From: Bacteroidales bacterium
GTDB lineage: Bacteria > Bacteroidota > Bacteroidia > Bacteroidales > UBA1715
Assembly (NCBI GenBank): GCA_017552705.1
Contig: JAFZOY010000045.1
Coordinates: forward strand, 34,452-98,451
Reading direction: 5' to 3'
Length of the DNA stretch: 64,000 bases
Shown here: piece by piece, positions 19,208 to 29,688 of the stretch
Numbering within the stretch: the stretch's first letter is position 1
How the letters are laid out: each line of letters starts with the position of its first letter
The notes under the pieces: model-generated
Databases searched by the model: none
What the model was told of the DNA's origin: nothing
What the model saw: the letters and a program-made list of their open reading frames with translations, nothing else
Position numbers and translations under genes: made by a program

Positions 19208-21250
19208 ATGACAGAATATAAACGTTACCTTGTTACTGCGGCTCTTCCGTATGCGAATGGACCCGTTCATATCGGACACCTTGCGGGGGTGTATGTTCCC
19301 GCCGATATTTATGTTCGTTATTTACGAATGAATAAAAAAGATGTCGTTTTTGTGTGCGGTAGCGACGAACATGGTGTGCCGATTACTATAAAAGCAATGA
19401 AGGAGAATTGTTCTCCACAAGATATTGTTGACCGTTACGATGCAATTATTCGTAAGTCGTTCGAGGAATTTGGTATAAGTTTTTCAAATTATTCTCGTAC
19501 TTCTCACGATTTGCATACTAAGGTTTCTTCGGATTTTTTCAAAACCTTGTACGATAAAGGAGAATTTGTTGAACAAATGTCCGAACAATATTACGATGAG
19601 GAAGCACAGCAATTTCTTGCAGACCGATATATCGTGGGTACATGCCCCAAATGTGGTGCGGAAGGTGCCTACGGCGATCAATGTGAGAAATGTGGATGTA
19701 CGCTTTCTCCTGAAGAATTGATAAATCCTGTGAGCAAACTTTCTGGCTCGCCGCTTGTGAAAAAGCAAACGAAACATTGGTATTTGCCACTTGACAAGCA
19801 CGAGGATTTCTTAAGAAAATGGATTTTGGAAGACCATAAAGAATGGAAATCAAATGTGTATGGACAATGTAAATCGTGGTTGGATGGCGGTTTACATCCT
19901 CGTGCCGTAAGCCGCGATTTGGATTGGGGTGTGCCGTTGCCATTGCCAAACACTGAGGGCAAAGTCTTGTATGTGTGGTTCGATGCGCCAATCGGTTATA
20001 TCACGTCAACACAGGAATGTACGCCAGATTGGGAAAAATATTGGAAATCGGAAGATACGAAACTTGTTCATTTCATTGGAAAAGATAATATCGTATTCCA
20101 CTGCATCGTGTTCCCTGTGATGTTGAAGGTACACGGTGGATATATACTTCCTGACAATGTTCCTGCAAATGAATTTTTGAATTTGGAGGGAAATAAAATT
20201 TCTACTTCGAAGAACTGGGCTGTTTGGTTGAATGAATATCTTGAAGACTTTAAGGATCAACAAGATACACTGCGCTATGTGCTTACGGCAAATGCGCCCG
20301 AAACCAAGGATAATGATTTCACGTGGAAAGATTTTCAAGCACGTAATAATAATGAATTGGTGGCAATTCTTGGAAATTTCGTGAATCGTGTGGTTGTATT
20401 GACGCAAAAATACTTTGCAGGCAAAGTTCCAGCCAAAGGTGAGTTGACAGATGTTGACAAGCAAGTATTGGATGCAATTGCGGTTGCAAAGGAAAATGTT
20501 TCAAAGAATATAGAAAATTATCGGTTCCGTGATGCGTTGAAAGACGCTATGCAGTTGGCTCGTGTGGGCAATAAATATCTCACCGAAACAGAGCCGTGGA
20601 AATTGATTAAAACTGACGAGTCACGTGTTGCGACAATCTTGAACGTTTGCTTGCAAATCACTGCAAACTGCGGAATCATTTTTGAACCATTTTTGCCATT
20701 TTCTACAGCAAAAATCATGAAGATGATGAAACTTGAAAATGCACAATGGTCGGATGCGGGTAGTTGTGAAATTATGCCTGTAGGCAAGGAAATCGGACAA
20801 GCCGAGCTGATGTTCCGTAAGATTGAAGATGCCGAAATCGATGTGCAAATAAAGCGTTTGGAGGAAATCAAAAAGGCTCTCGAAGCCGAAGAAAAGAAAA
20901 ATGCACCTGTTGCTCCGCAAAAAGAAACGATTGTCTATGACGATTTTGCGAAGATGGATATCCGTATTGGTACAATTTTGGCTGCGGAACGTGTTCCCAA
21001 AACCGACAAACTGATGAAGCTGACTGTGAATGTTGGAATAGATACTCGTACCATCGTATCGGGAATTGCCGAACATTTCACGCCTGAAGAGTGCGTTGGA
21101 CGGCAGGTGAGCGTGTTGGTCAATCTTCAGCCACGCACAATGAAAGGCATAGTTTCGCAGGGTATGATTTTGATGGCGGAAAATGCCGATGGAACACTTC
21201 ATTTTATTGCGACAGACAAAAAAATTAAGGAAGGATGCTCTATTTCTTAA
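19208..21250 (+). CDS. metG: Methionyl-tRNA synthetase with C-terminal tRNA-binding domain
   Basis: A class I synthetase that charges tRNA-Met. From ATG 19208 it is 680 residues, beginning [18 protein letters not shown]. It has the HIGH motif (residues 21-24), a zinc-knuckle insert ([18 protein letters not shown]), a KMSKS variant (KISTSK), the anticodon-binding helical region, and a C-terminal Trbp111-like OB-fold ([19 protein letters not shown] to the end) used in dimerisation and tRNA binding. The reading frame is open 93 codons further upstream, but that part is antisense to the LD-carboxypeptidase gene, precedes the promoter and is not conserved in type. A mini-frame, ATG GAC AAA TGA, at 19200-19211 overlaps the start codon. 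Confidence 0.96.
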   Translation: MTEYKRYLVTAALPYANGPVHIGHLAGVYVPADIYVRYLRMNKKDVVFVCGSDEHGVPITIKAMKENCSPQDIVDRYDAIIRKSFEEFGISFSNYSRTSHDLHTKVSSDFFKTLYDKGEFVEQMSEQYYDEEAQQFLADRYIVGTCPKCGAEGAYGDQCEKCGCTLSPEELINPVSKLSGSPLVKKQTKHWYLPLDKHEDFLRKWILEDHKEWKSNVYGQCKSWLDGGLHPRAVSRDLDWGVPLPLPNTEGKVLYVWFDAPIGYITSTQECTPDWEKYWKSEDTKLVHFIGKDNIVFHCIVFPVMLKVHGGYILPDNVPANEFLNLEGNKISTSKNWAVWLNEYLEDFKDQQDTLRYVLTANAPETKDNDFTWKDFQARNNNELVAILGNFVNRVVVLTQKYFAGKVPAKGELTDVDKQVLDAIAVAKENVSKNIENYRFRDALKDAMQLARVGNKYLTETEPWKLIKTDESRVATILNVCLQITANCGIIFEPFLPFSTAKIMKMMKLENAQWSDAGSCEIMPVGKEIGQAELMFRKIEDAEIDVQIKRLEEIKKALEAEEKKNAPVAPQKETIVYDDFAKMDIRIGTILAAERVPKTDKLMKLTVNVGIDTRTIVSGIAEHFTPEECVGRQVSVLVNLQPRTMKGIVSQGMILMAENADGTLHFIATDKKIKEGCSIS

Positions 21251-21279
21251 AAAAAACATTTTTTCAAGAAATTTATTTT

Positions 21280-21287
21280 TATATTTG
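21280..21287 (+). promoter_or_regulatory. -7 box for the porP-porE-porU2 operon
   Basis: TATATTTG fits TAnnTTTG exactly and lies 30 bp upstream of the ATG at 21317, in the 66-bp gap after metG. No clear TTTG -33 element is present, only a T-rich stretch. Confidence 0.45.
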
Positions 21288-21316
21288 CTGAATATATTGA
21301 AGATATAGAAGAAATA

Positions 21317-22363
21317 ATGCTTTATTTGAAAAAAATAGTTTGGGCGTTTGTTCTTTTGCTAGGTGTAATGCCTGCTATAGCTCAAGATACACACTTTTCG
21401 CAGTTCGATGCGGCGCCGTTGTATTACAACCCTGCGCTCGCTGGTGTGAATGAGTGCCACAATCGTATTTATACGAATTACAAAGGGCAGTGGAGAACAT
21501 ACAACACCTTCTTGATGTCGTATGACCAACATTTGGAAAAAGTTCAGCTGTTTGGCGGCTCTATTGGTCTTGGGGCATTGGTTGTTGCCGATTATTCGGG
21601 AGAAAACTCTTACGGTACTACACAAGTCAAATTTATGCCTGCATATCACTACAATATGGGGCGACTTCGTATTTCAGCGGGTTTGGACGCTGCGTTCAAC
21701 TTGATGAGTATCAACGAAGATAAGTTGGTTGTTGGAAAAAACATCAATCCTTTGACTGGTGAATATACAACCGGCTCGGAGTTGGAAAATACAACCCGTT
21801 TCTATTTCGATATGGGCTTGGGTTTGAATGGCCAATATTTCATTACAAGAAAACTTCCTGTTAATGTGGGTGTTACCTTGTTCAGATTCTTTGGCTCAGG
21901 TGGTGGCGGTTTAGCTGTTGCAAGTCAGGACAGCAAGGAGAATTACCGCCGTTTTTCAATGAACGCGAATGCGGTTTGCCCAGTCTCACCGAAAGTTACG
22001 TTGTTGCCAAGTTTGATATACATCAACCAAAAAATGTATAACGAAATGAACTTTGGCTCATATGTGAAATGTGCCGTTGGCGAATATACACCAGTGATCG
22101 ATGCTATTTACATTGGTTCGTGGTATCGTGTGCAAGATGCGTTGATATTGGGTTTGGCGTTTGATAAGCCTATAAATAAGAATTGGACATTGCAATTCGG
22201 ATTTAGCTACGATATAACTCTTTCAAGTTATAGAGAGGCTAACAAATGGGCAACGAGCAAGAATGTGGGTGGAGATAGTTTTGAGTTTTCTCTGAAATTG
22301 TTGAATTGCCGCTTACCGATATTGGTAAATCCTGAAGGTATTGTAAATGATCCATTTAGATAG
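21317..22363 (+). CDS. porP: PorP/SprF-family T9SS outer-membrane protein
   Basis: A 348-residue predicted outer-membrane beta-barrel of the PorP/SprF family. It has a signal peptide ending AIA, then the family opening QDTHFSQFDAAPLYYNPALAG. The remainder alternates short amphipathic strands, as in other members. In Porphyromonas, PorP works with PorK, PorN and PorE in the periplasmic ring and outer-membrane part of the secretion system; SprF paralogues serve individual type B cargo. The next gene starts 3 bp after the stop, so it heads a tight three-gene operon. The porP symbol denotes the family; orthology to the core PorP is not established. Confidence 0.82.
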   Translation: MLYLKKIVWAFVLLLGVMPAIAQDTHFSQFDAAPLYYNPALAGVNECHNRIYTNYKGQWRTYNTFLMSYDQHLEKVQLFGGSIGLGALVVADYSGENSYGTTQVKFMPAYHYNMGRLRISAGLDAAFNLMSINEDKLVVGKNINPLTGEYTTGSELENTTRFYFDMGLGLNGQYFITRKLPVNVGVTLFRFFGSGGGGLAVASQDSKENYRRFSMNANAVCPVSPKVTLLPSLIYINQKMYNEMNFGSYVKCAVGEYTPVIDAIYIGSWYRVQDALILGLAFDKPINKNWTLQFGFSYDITLSSYREANKWATSKNVGGDSFEFSLKLLNCRLPILVNPEGIVNDPFR

Positions 22364-22366
22364 TAT

Positions 22367-24799
22367 ATGAATCGAATTAGTCGCACAGCTTCTGTTTTAT
22401 TGATTTTATTGTCTGTTTCTGTATTGTCGTTCGCACAAGGAAAGAAACAGTATTACGAGGCGTATATAGCATTAGGAGACACATGTTTTGCACATGCCAA
22501 TTATTTCGGAGCTCATCAGGCTTACGAGAAAGCGTTGGCGTATGTAAATAATCCTAACATTGCATTCAAATGCGCTGAAGCGTGTCGTGGCTATCAAAAT
22601 TATCCTGATGCCGAGAAATATTATCGGATTGCTATTTCCGAAGATTCGGTTACGTTCCACTTGGCAAATTATTGGTTTGCGGAAATGCTGAAATTGCAGG
22701 GGAAATATGATTCTGCGAAGGTGCAGTATGAAATCCACTGCAAAATGAATAAAACGAAAAATGACTATTACACCAAAAAAGCAAAAGATGAAATCACTGT
22801 CTTGGAAAAGAAAATTGCCAAGGTCGGTGAATCTGTCGGACTTGAGGTGAAACGTATCCCTGACCTCGATGTAAACTCGATGTATGCGGAATATGCGCCA
22901 TGTCAGTACAATGATTCGTTGTTTTTCTTTGCTGGTGTCCGTCCGTTGGATTCAAAATTGGCTGATACATCGTTCATCTTTGCTAACTATTTGACGAAAG
23001 TGATGCAGGCTACACGTCACAGTGATTCCACTTGGTCGGATGTGAAAGTTGTAAAGTCGTTGGATGATCCAGATGCACACGTAAACAACCTTTCGTTCAC
23101 AAAGGATGGAAGAAAAGCATATTTCAGCAAATGCGTTGGGTATGATTGTGCAATCTATTCCGCTGATTTCAATCCTGAAACAGTTGTGTTCTCGAATATC
23201 ACAAAATTACCGGCTCCGATAAATATGTCGCAGTCAAGCAACACAACTCCGCAAATTGCATATACCCCGGAAGGAGATTATTTGTTTTTTGCATCGAACA
23301 GAAAAGGTTCCAAAGGTGGCTACGATATTTGGTATTCAAAAATGGAGTCGGATGGAAGCTGGGGTTCGGTTGAGAACTGTAGTAAAAACGTAAACACTAT
23401 TGGTGACGAAGTAACTCCGTTCTTCGATTCACGTGACTCATTGCTTTATTTCAGTAGTGAATGGCATACGAGCTTGGGTGGCTTTGATATTTTTACTTCG
23501 AAAGGTGATTTGAAAAGTGGAAGATGGTCGCCAGCGGTGAATATTGGAACACCGATAAACTCGTCATACAACGATTTGTACTATGCATATTCACGCGATA
23601 CGTTGCGTGCATATTGGTGTTCGAACCGCGAGGAATCTGTTAAATTGATTGGAAAAGCATTTAGTAACGATATTTACTCACACTCGTTGGTGCGTCGTTC
23701 CATTGCGCGTATCACCGACTTGATTCCAATCACATTGTATTTCGATAACGATTACCCTGATCCACGTTCAAAAGACTCTGTGACTGATAAGGTGTACGAG
23801 CATTTGTACTACGATTTTATGGCGAAAAAAGACGAGTATATCAAGGAATATACGAAATATTCTCCGTCGGAACGCTATAAATACGATGTCCGCACTGTGG
23901 AAACATTCTTTAATGATTTGCAGGAAGAATATGAGAAATTGGCTCTCTTTGCTGAGTTGATGGATGTGATTCTGCACGATGGACAGGATATTGTGGTCGC
24001 ATTTAAGGGATATGCGAGTCCGGTAGGAAATTTGGCATACAACGAAATCGTGGCAAAAAAACGTATTTCTTGTATTCAAAACTATTTTATGTCGTTCAAG
24101 GATGGTTCGTTGAATCAATTCCTGCATAATGAGCCTAAATCGGGTAAAGGTAGTTTGAAATACATCTATGAACCAATTGGTGTTGTAAAGGCGGAAAACA
24201 CGTTCTATACGAGTTCGGGTGAACAAGTCAGTGCGATTTCCGACCGCCGTCAGAAATGGATGTCGGTATATAGTCCCGCAGCTGCATATCAACGTAAAAT
24301 AGAAATTATCGCGGTTGATATAGAATACGAAGATGAATTGTTTGAGGAAATCAAACATGAAATTTCTACACAAAAGAAAATGGTTGATGAAGTTGAAGGA
24401 ACTTCGTTATACAAGCCAGGAGAAGAACCTGCGGAAATGCATGCTGCGCCAAGTTCAAACACTGGAGGCTCTTCTGCCATAATCTTCATTGACGAAGATG
24501 ATGATGAAGTTGAATCTCAGCCTGCTGCCAAACCATCGAGTATTCAACCGAAACCACAGTCAAGCGTGCAACCGAAACCTGCGGCAAAACCGCAGAATAC
24601 GCCTGCACCTAAGACTACGAAACCAGCTGCCAAACCATCACCAGTGATAGAAATGGCTCCAATGGATTTCGATGAAGATGAAGACGAATATCCGCAAACA
24701 AAAACGCAAACTGCTCCTGTAGAGGAAGCTGCACCAGTATATTATCAAGAACAAGAAATGAAGAAATATGATGGGGAGGAAATATTCAAGGCAAAATAA
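22367..24799 (+). CDS. PorE-like TPR/PD40/OmpA-type T9SS protein
   Basis: An 810-residue protein with a signal peptide (VLSFAQG). The order is a TPR region (about 25-150: FGAHQAYEKALAYV, NYPDAEKYYRIA), then a PD40/WD40-like propeller (about 160-430: QIAYTPEGDYLFFASNRKG, DSLLYFSSEWHTSLGGFDIF). A divergent OmpA-like domain follows (about 445-680: TLYFDNDYPDP, VVAFKGYASPVGNLAYNEIVAKKR), then a low-complexity Pro/Lys/Ala tail. This resembles PorE of Porphyromonas, which links the T9SS complex to peptidoglycan, but I see no carboxypeptidase-regulatory domain between propeller and OmpA part. The tail is unusual. It sits between porP and the porU2-like gene with 3- and 8-bp gaps. Confidence 0.75.
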   Translation: MNRISRTASVLLILLSVSVLSFAQGKKQYYEAYIALGDTCFAHANYFGAHQAYEKALAYVNNPNIAFKCAEACRGYQNYPDAEKYYRIAISEDSVTFHLANYWFAEMLKLQGKYDSAKVQYEIHCKMNKTKNDYYTKKAKDEITVLEKKIAKVGESVGLEVKRIPDLDVNSMYAEYAPCQYNDSLFFFAGVRPLDSKLADTSFIFANYLTKVMQATRHSDSTWSDVKVVKSLDDPDAHVNNLSFTKDGRKAYFSKCVGYDCAIYSADFNPETVVFSNITKLPAPINMSQSSNTTPQIAYTPEGDYLFFASNRKGSKGGYDIWYSKMESDGSWGSVENCSKNVNTIGDEVTPFFDSRDSLLYFSSEWHTSLGGFDIFTSKGDLKSGRWSPAVNIGTPINSSYNDLYYAYSRDTLRAYWCSNREESVKLIGKAFSNDIYSHSLVRRSIARITDLIPITLYFDNDYPDPRSKDSVTDKVYEHLYYDFMAKKDEYIKEYTKYSPSERYKYDVRTVETFFNDLQEEYEKLALFAELMDVILHDGQDIVVAFKGYASPVGNLAYNEIVAKKRISCIQNYFMSFKDGSLNQFLHNEPKSGKGSLKYIYEPIGVVKAENTFYTSSGEQVSAISDRRQKWMSVYSPAAAYQRKIEIIAVDIEYEDELFEEIKHEISTQKKMVDEVEGTSLYKPGEEPAEMHAAPSSNTGGSSAIIFIDEDDDEVESQPAAKPSSIQPKPQSSVQPKPAAKPQNTPAPKTTKPAAKPSPVIEMAPMDFDEDEDEYPQTKTQTAPVEEAAPVYYQEQEMKKYDGEEIFKAK

Positions 24800-24807
24800 T
24801 CTTTCCT

Positions 24808-27800
24808 ATGAAGCGCTTCATTGTTATATTAGTGCTCTTATGCAGTAGTATTGTTTACGGACAGTACTCAAATTTATGGATTGATTATTCCCAAACCTAT
24901 TATAAGATTCCTGTAACATCGGAAGGTGTGTATAGGGTTACGTATGCTGATTTGATTGCAAATGGCATTTCAGTCGGTGATTTCGATCATAGAAATCTTC
25001 AGATAATTCATAACGGCGAGGTGCTTCCGCTGTTCGTTTCCGCACAAAGCGATGGAATATTCCGCGCTACGGATTATTTTGAGTTTTACGCGGAAAGCGG
25101 CAATACTGGCTGGCTCGATGCACAAGTATATTTCTCGGGAAAACCGTTCAATCCGCAATATAGTTTGTATAACGATACGGCGGCATATTTCCTAACATTT
25201 GCCAATACACTGACCAGTCCCCGTTATGATACGGTGAGGTCGGAGAATTTTTCAAAATATACGCCGCAACCGTACTGTTTGCGGACAGTACGTTCTAATT
25301 ACACCTCGACTTTTAACACGACAAATTCTTCATCGTACATATTGCCGTCGGAAGGATGGACTGATGCGTATTTCGATATGGGGGAAAGCGTTTCGAAGGG
25401 ACTTATAACAACAAATTATGCTGAAGTTGGTGTTGCCTCGGAAATTTCGTTCGGACTAGGTGGCTTTTCGCAAACGGAACATAATGTGATAGTTACCTTA
25501 TCGTCGGATGATTCGTTTCGTTGGGACACGATTTATGATGATTATGAAGCAGTCCATAAAACAATACGGACAACAAAACCTTTGTCTGCTGTCACTACGT
25601 TGAAGTTCCAAAGTGTTGCCGATGATAAGTCTGCGGACAAAAACACAATTTCGTATGTGCAGATTACATATCCTGCCACGTTCAATTGCAATAATCAACC
25701 TCGAATGGCATTTGATTTGCCTGAGATTCCGCAAGGAGATACCATTTTGTTAAAGTTCGAAAATCTTAATGCGGGCAGTTCCGCACCAATTTTGTATTGC
25801 CCGGAAATCCAGAAACGAATTCTTACAACGGCTCAAGACGGCATGTTTATCGCTCTTGTTCCGAATTGTCATAAGCGACTACATTGTGTGCTGATTTCTC
25901 AGCAGGCGTTTTCGAGAGTTTCTGAGATTCAGTCTGTTGCATCTAACAATAGCTCCGAATCAAAATTCTTTGATTTTTCGCAGTTGGAGCATCAGGGCGA
26001 TTATATTATTATCACCAATAAAAAGCTGTGGCAACAGGCTTTATTGTATAAACAGTATCGCCAATCAACAGGACAGACTGTGGTGTTGGTCGATATAGAT
26101 GAATTGTACAACCAATTTGCGTACGGCGTTCGTACGCATCCCTATGCAATTTCCTCGTTTATTGCCTACGCATTGAGAAATTGGTCGATTGTGCCAGAAC
26201 ATGTGTTCTTGATAGGCAAAGGATTCCATGTGTCTGATTTTCGGAACAATGCGTCGCTTTACGATCGTTTGCTGGTTCCCACAATGGGAAATCCTGCCAG
26301 CGATTTGTTGTTTACAATGAATACCCACGGAAGTTCAATACGCACGAATATTGCGATAGGTCGTCTGTCTGCGGAAACGCCTGCGGAAGTGGCAATTTAC
26401 CGCCAAAAGGTGATGGATTTCGAAGCACAGGAACCAAGTCCGTGGATGAAGAATGTGATTCACTTTGGAGGCGGAACCACAGCTGTTGAACAGACAACAT
26501 TTCGCCGTTATTTGACGCAATATGCGCAGTCGCTGCGTGGTGAGTATTTTGGAGCGGATGTCCATTCGTTTTACAAACAAAGTTCCGATGTGTATGAAAG
26601 TACTGAGCCAGAGGCAATTCGAAAATATGTGAATGAAGGTACAGCCCTGATAACCTTCTTTGGACATGCTTCGGGAAGCGGTTTTGACCAAAATATCGAC
26701 CATCCGTCGATATTCGACAATCAAGGGCGTTATCCGCTTATATTGGCGAATTCGTGTTATTCGGGTGATATTTTTGCCGACAACGACTACAATGTGAGCA
26801 AGATTTGGACATTTGCCGAGAATCGAGGCGCAATAGGGTTCTTGGCGAATGTTGGAACTGGTGTCCCCAATTATTTGAATATTTTTTCATCTGCTTTCGT
26901 GCGTAATATTTCCTATTCAAATTATGGGAAATCGATTGGCTCGAGTGTTGCGAAAACAATGAATGACTTGTCGAACAAATCGTATGTGTATGCCGGATTG
27001 TATGAGGGAATAATTGGTTTTACTCTGCAAGGGGATCCCATTGTGAAATTGCATTCTTTCGAAAAACCAGATTTGGCAGTTGATGAATCGTCGGTATTTT
27101 TCACTCCTACAATTCTTTCGACTGATATGGAAACTATGACTGTGAATTTTGTCGTGCGGAACAATGGACGCGCGTTTGCTTCTCAATATGTGTTGCGGGC
27201 AACATTTACATCGTCGGCGGGAGATGAATTTGTGCTCGAAAAAATGGTAAGCGGCGCATATTGCCGCGACACGCTCTCATACGAACTGTCAATGGATAAT
27301 TTTACATCGGGAGATTATACGTTGAAATTGGAAGTCGATTCAGAGCAGGAAATAGAAGAGTTAAACGAAAGTAATAACGAAACAGAGATTTCGTTTTTCA
27401 TCAGTACGCGCGAAATGTTGCCGATTTATCCTACAGATTGCGCTATAATTCCTTCGAATACAGTGACTTTGTATATGTCGTCGGTTGATGCGCAGAATCC
27501 GCCAAAAGCTGTGATTGTGGAAATTGATACCGTTTGTACATACGATTCTCCATTGAAATTATCAACGACAATACAAACTGATGGCTCGTCGATAGTTTCG
27601 TGGACACCAAGTCTTACTCTCATTGATAACACAACATATTTTTGGCGTGTAACAACCTCTGATACATTGAAATGGAATGAATATTCGTTCACCTACGAGG
27701 ATGGAAAATTAGGGTGGGGACAGATACATCGTCGTCAGTTTGTGGGAAATACGTTACGGCATTTGTCGTACAATGACACTATAAAGAAATATTCTTTTTT

Positions 27801-29688
27801 GTCGCAACCTCACGAGATTTCGGTGAAGACGCGTGGAAATGCGGCTAATAAAAAAGATTATTATGAATGTTTGTTTGCCATAGACGAGACAATGATGGAA
27901 AATACGGGCTTTCCTGAGAATTCGCCGGCATTGCATTTGATTGTGCTTGATTCCGCAACGCTTGACCCGTGGTTGTCGAGCCGTGCGAATTATGGTCAGC
28001 GGAACTACCCTTCGGCAAACGGACGGGTGCGCTATTATATGGCGTTTACGGCAAATAATGCAGCTGCTCAAAAAAATATGGCAACATTGTTATTGGATTC
28101 CATTCCCGATGGAAATTATATTTTGTGCTATAGTTATATAAATCCATATTGCCAGTCATGGGATGAATCCTTGAAAAACGCTATGGATTCGTTGGGTTTT
28201 TCTGCGTATAAGGATGTTCCCGACGATTATCCGTATATTTTCTATATGCAAAAAGGCGACACAACCACTTGCGAGGAAATCGTGGGAGATTCCGCTCGGG
28301 CGTTGATTAATTTTAGAAAGGTTTTATATGCGAATTACACAGATGGGAAAATCTATTCTCCGAAAATTGGACCAGCATCGAATTTCCACAGCGTGGTATG
28401 GAATGCAAAGCAAAAAAGGCAGGATAAAGCCTATGTATTAGTTTCGATGGTGACGCAAACCGATCAGGAATATTCATTTATGTCGATTCAAGAACCAAGG
28501 GAAAGTGTGATTACATCAGTGATTCCAACCGACACATATCCGTATTTGCGCTTGACTTGCCACATGGAGGATGTGGAGCGTACGCCTATTGACATGCAGA
28601 GTTGGAAGGTGTATTACACACCGACGGCTGAATTGGCGGCATCGCCACGATATGCTTTCTCGTTCTCGAACGATTCTGTACAGCAGGGCGAGGAGGCGAA
28701 AGTGGTCGTTTCTGCCCGAAATGTGGCTCCTGTTGATATGGATAGCATAGTGGTGTTGTATGAAATTAGAAATAGTTCCAATGAGTTGGTGTATGAACAA
28801 TATAAAGTGATAGGTGATTGTAAATCAAACCAATACATTATTGATACCAATGAATTCGACACGAAAACATTTGTAGGTGAATACACGTTGAAGGTTGAAT
28901 TTAATCCAATAAATCCGGAAACGGGCGTATATTATCAAGAAGAATCTGTGCGTTTCAATAATGTGTTGTACCATACATTTTGTGTTGTGCAGGACAAAAG
29001 TGCGCCTATCGTTGATGTAACAATTGATGGACGGCATTTGCGGAATGGCGACAATGTGTCTGCTGCGCCTGAAATTCGGATACTACTGTTCGATGAAAAT
29101 GAATATTTCCCGATTAGTTCCGACACAAGTTTGTTTACCATAACGCTTGTGAATGTGGAAACCAATGAGCAAATCCCGTGTTATTTCTCAGATAGTACGG
29201 TGTATCTACTTTTATCTGAATCGAGTGCGAATAAGTCGGTTGCAATATGTAAACCTACATTCGCTGAAGAAGGAGGGTATGAGTTACGTGTTCAGGTTCA
29301 TGATGTTACGGGAAATTTATCGTCGTCGCAAGAATATACCATTCAATTTACAGTTTCGTTCGACAATCGGGTGTCTGTTTTATACAATTATCCAAATCCG
29401 TGTTTGGATTACACAACATTCCGTTTTGTGTTGTCGGGAGCGGAAATTCCTTCGGAAGTGTATATAGAAATTGTAGATGATAAAGGACAAAAGAAGTTGC
29501 AGATACCAGTGAATTCGGTACATATTGGTACAAATGAAGTCCTTGTTTCGTGGAAAAAAGACTATGATTTGTCGGAGGGTGTGTATTTCTATCGGTTGAT
29601 GTTTGATGGAAAGTCCTCGTGGGGACATTTACCTATTTCCAAAGGTTTGATTAAGAAGGAATGGGGCAGAATGATAATCCTTCGTTAA
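24808..29688 (+). CDS. C25 gingipain-like cysteine peptidase, putative T9SS sortase PorU2
   Basis: A 1626-residue protein with a signal peptide (IVYGQ). A beta-rich prodomain (about 20-380) precedes a C25 peptidase domain (about 395-720). It holds the catalytic pair H620 in FFGHASGSG and C650 in LANSCYSGDIF. A CARDB-type domain follows (nt about 27060-27410), then several beta-sandwich modules. The C-terminal region (VLYNYPNPCLDYTTFRFVLS to the end) resembles a T9SS/FlgD-type sorting domain. PorU is the sortase that removes C-terminal domains and attaches cargo to A-LPS; the PorU2 type is larger and less well studied. Being in the porP/porE-like operon supports a secretion role, although a secreted protease cargo is also possible. 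Its stop abuts the stop of the next, opposite gene with no base between. Confidence 0.82.
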   Translation: MKRFIVILVLLCSSIVYGQYSNLWIDYSQTYYKIPVTSEGVYRVTYADLIANGISVGDFDHRNLQIIHNGEVLPLFVSAQSDGIFRATDYFEFYAESGNTGWLDAQVYFSGKPFNPQYSLYNDTAAYFLTFANTLTSPRYDTVRSENFSKYTPQPYCLRTVRSNYTSTFNTTNSSSYILPSEGWTDAYFDMGESVSKGLITTNYAEVGVASEISFGLGGFSQTEHNVIVTLSSDDSFRWDTIYDDYEAVHKTIRTTKPLSAVTTLKFQSVADDKSADKNTISYVQITYPATFNCNNQPRMAFDLPEIPQGDTILLKFENLNAGSSAPILYCPEIQKRILTTAQDGMFIALVPNCHKRLHCVLISQQAFSRVSEIQSVASNNSSESKFFDFSQLEHQGDYIIITNKKLWQQALLYKQYRQSTGQTVVLVDIDELYNQFAYGVRTHPYAISSFIAYALRNWSIVPEHVFLIGKGFHVSDFRNNASLYDRLLVPTMGNPASDLLFTMNTHGSSIRTNIAIGRLSAETPAEVAIYRQKVMDFEAQEPSPWMKNVIHFGGGTTAVEQTTFRRYLTQYAQSLRGEYFGADVHSFYKQSSDVYESTEPEAIRKYVNEGTALITFFGHASGSGFDQNIDHPSIFDNQGRYPLILANSCYSGDIFADNDYNVSKIWTFAENRGAIGFLANVGTGVPNYLNIFSSAFVRNISYSNYGKSIGSSVAKTMNDLSNKSYVYAGLYEGIIGFTLQGDPIVKLHSFEKPDLAVDESSVFFTPTILSTDMETMTVNFVVRNNGRAFASQYVLRATFTSSAGDEFVLEKMVSGAYCRDTLSYELSMDNFTSGDYTLKLEVDSEQEIEELNESNNETEISFFISTREMLPIYPTDCAIIPSNTVTLYMSSVDAQNPPKAVIVEIDTVCTYDSPLKLSTTIQTDGSSIVSWTPSLTLIDNTTYFWRVTTSDTLKWNEYSFTYEDGKLGWGQIHRRQFVGNTLRHLSYNDTIKKYSFLSQPHEISVKTRGNAANKKDYYECLFAIDETMMENTGFPENSPALHLIVLDSATLDPWLSSRANYGQRNYPSANGRVRYYMAFTANNAAAQKNMATLLLDSIPDGNYILCYSYINPYCQSWDESLKNAMDSLGFSAYKDVPDDYPYIFYMQKGDTTTCEEIVGDSARALINFRKVLYANYTDGKIYSPKIGPASNFHSVVWNAKQKRQDKAYVLVSMVTQTDQEYSFMSIQEPRESVITSVIPTDTYPYLRLTCHMEDVERTPIDMQSWKVYYTPTAELAASPRYAFSFSNDSVQQGEEAKVVVSARNVAPVDMDSIVVLYEIRNSSNELVYEQYKVIGDCKSNQYIIDTNEFDTKTFVGEYTLKVEFNPINPETGVYYQEESVRFNNVLYHTFCVVQDKSAPIVDVTIDGRHLRNGDNVSAAPEIRILLFDENEYFPISSDTSLFTITLVNVETNEQIPCYFSDSTVYLLLSESSANKSVAICKPTFAEEGGYELRVQVHDVTGNLSSSQEYTIQFTVSFDNRVSVLYNYPNPCLDYTTFRFVLSGAEIPSEVYIEIVDDKGQKKLQIPVNSVHIGTNEVLVSWKKDYDLSEGVYFYRLMFDGKSSWGHLPISKGLIKKEWGRMIILR

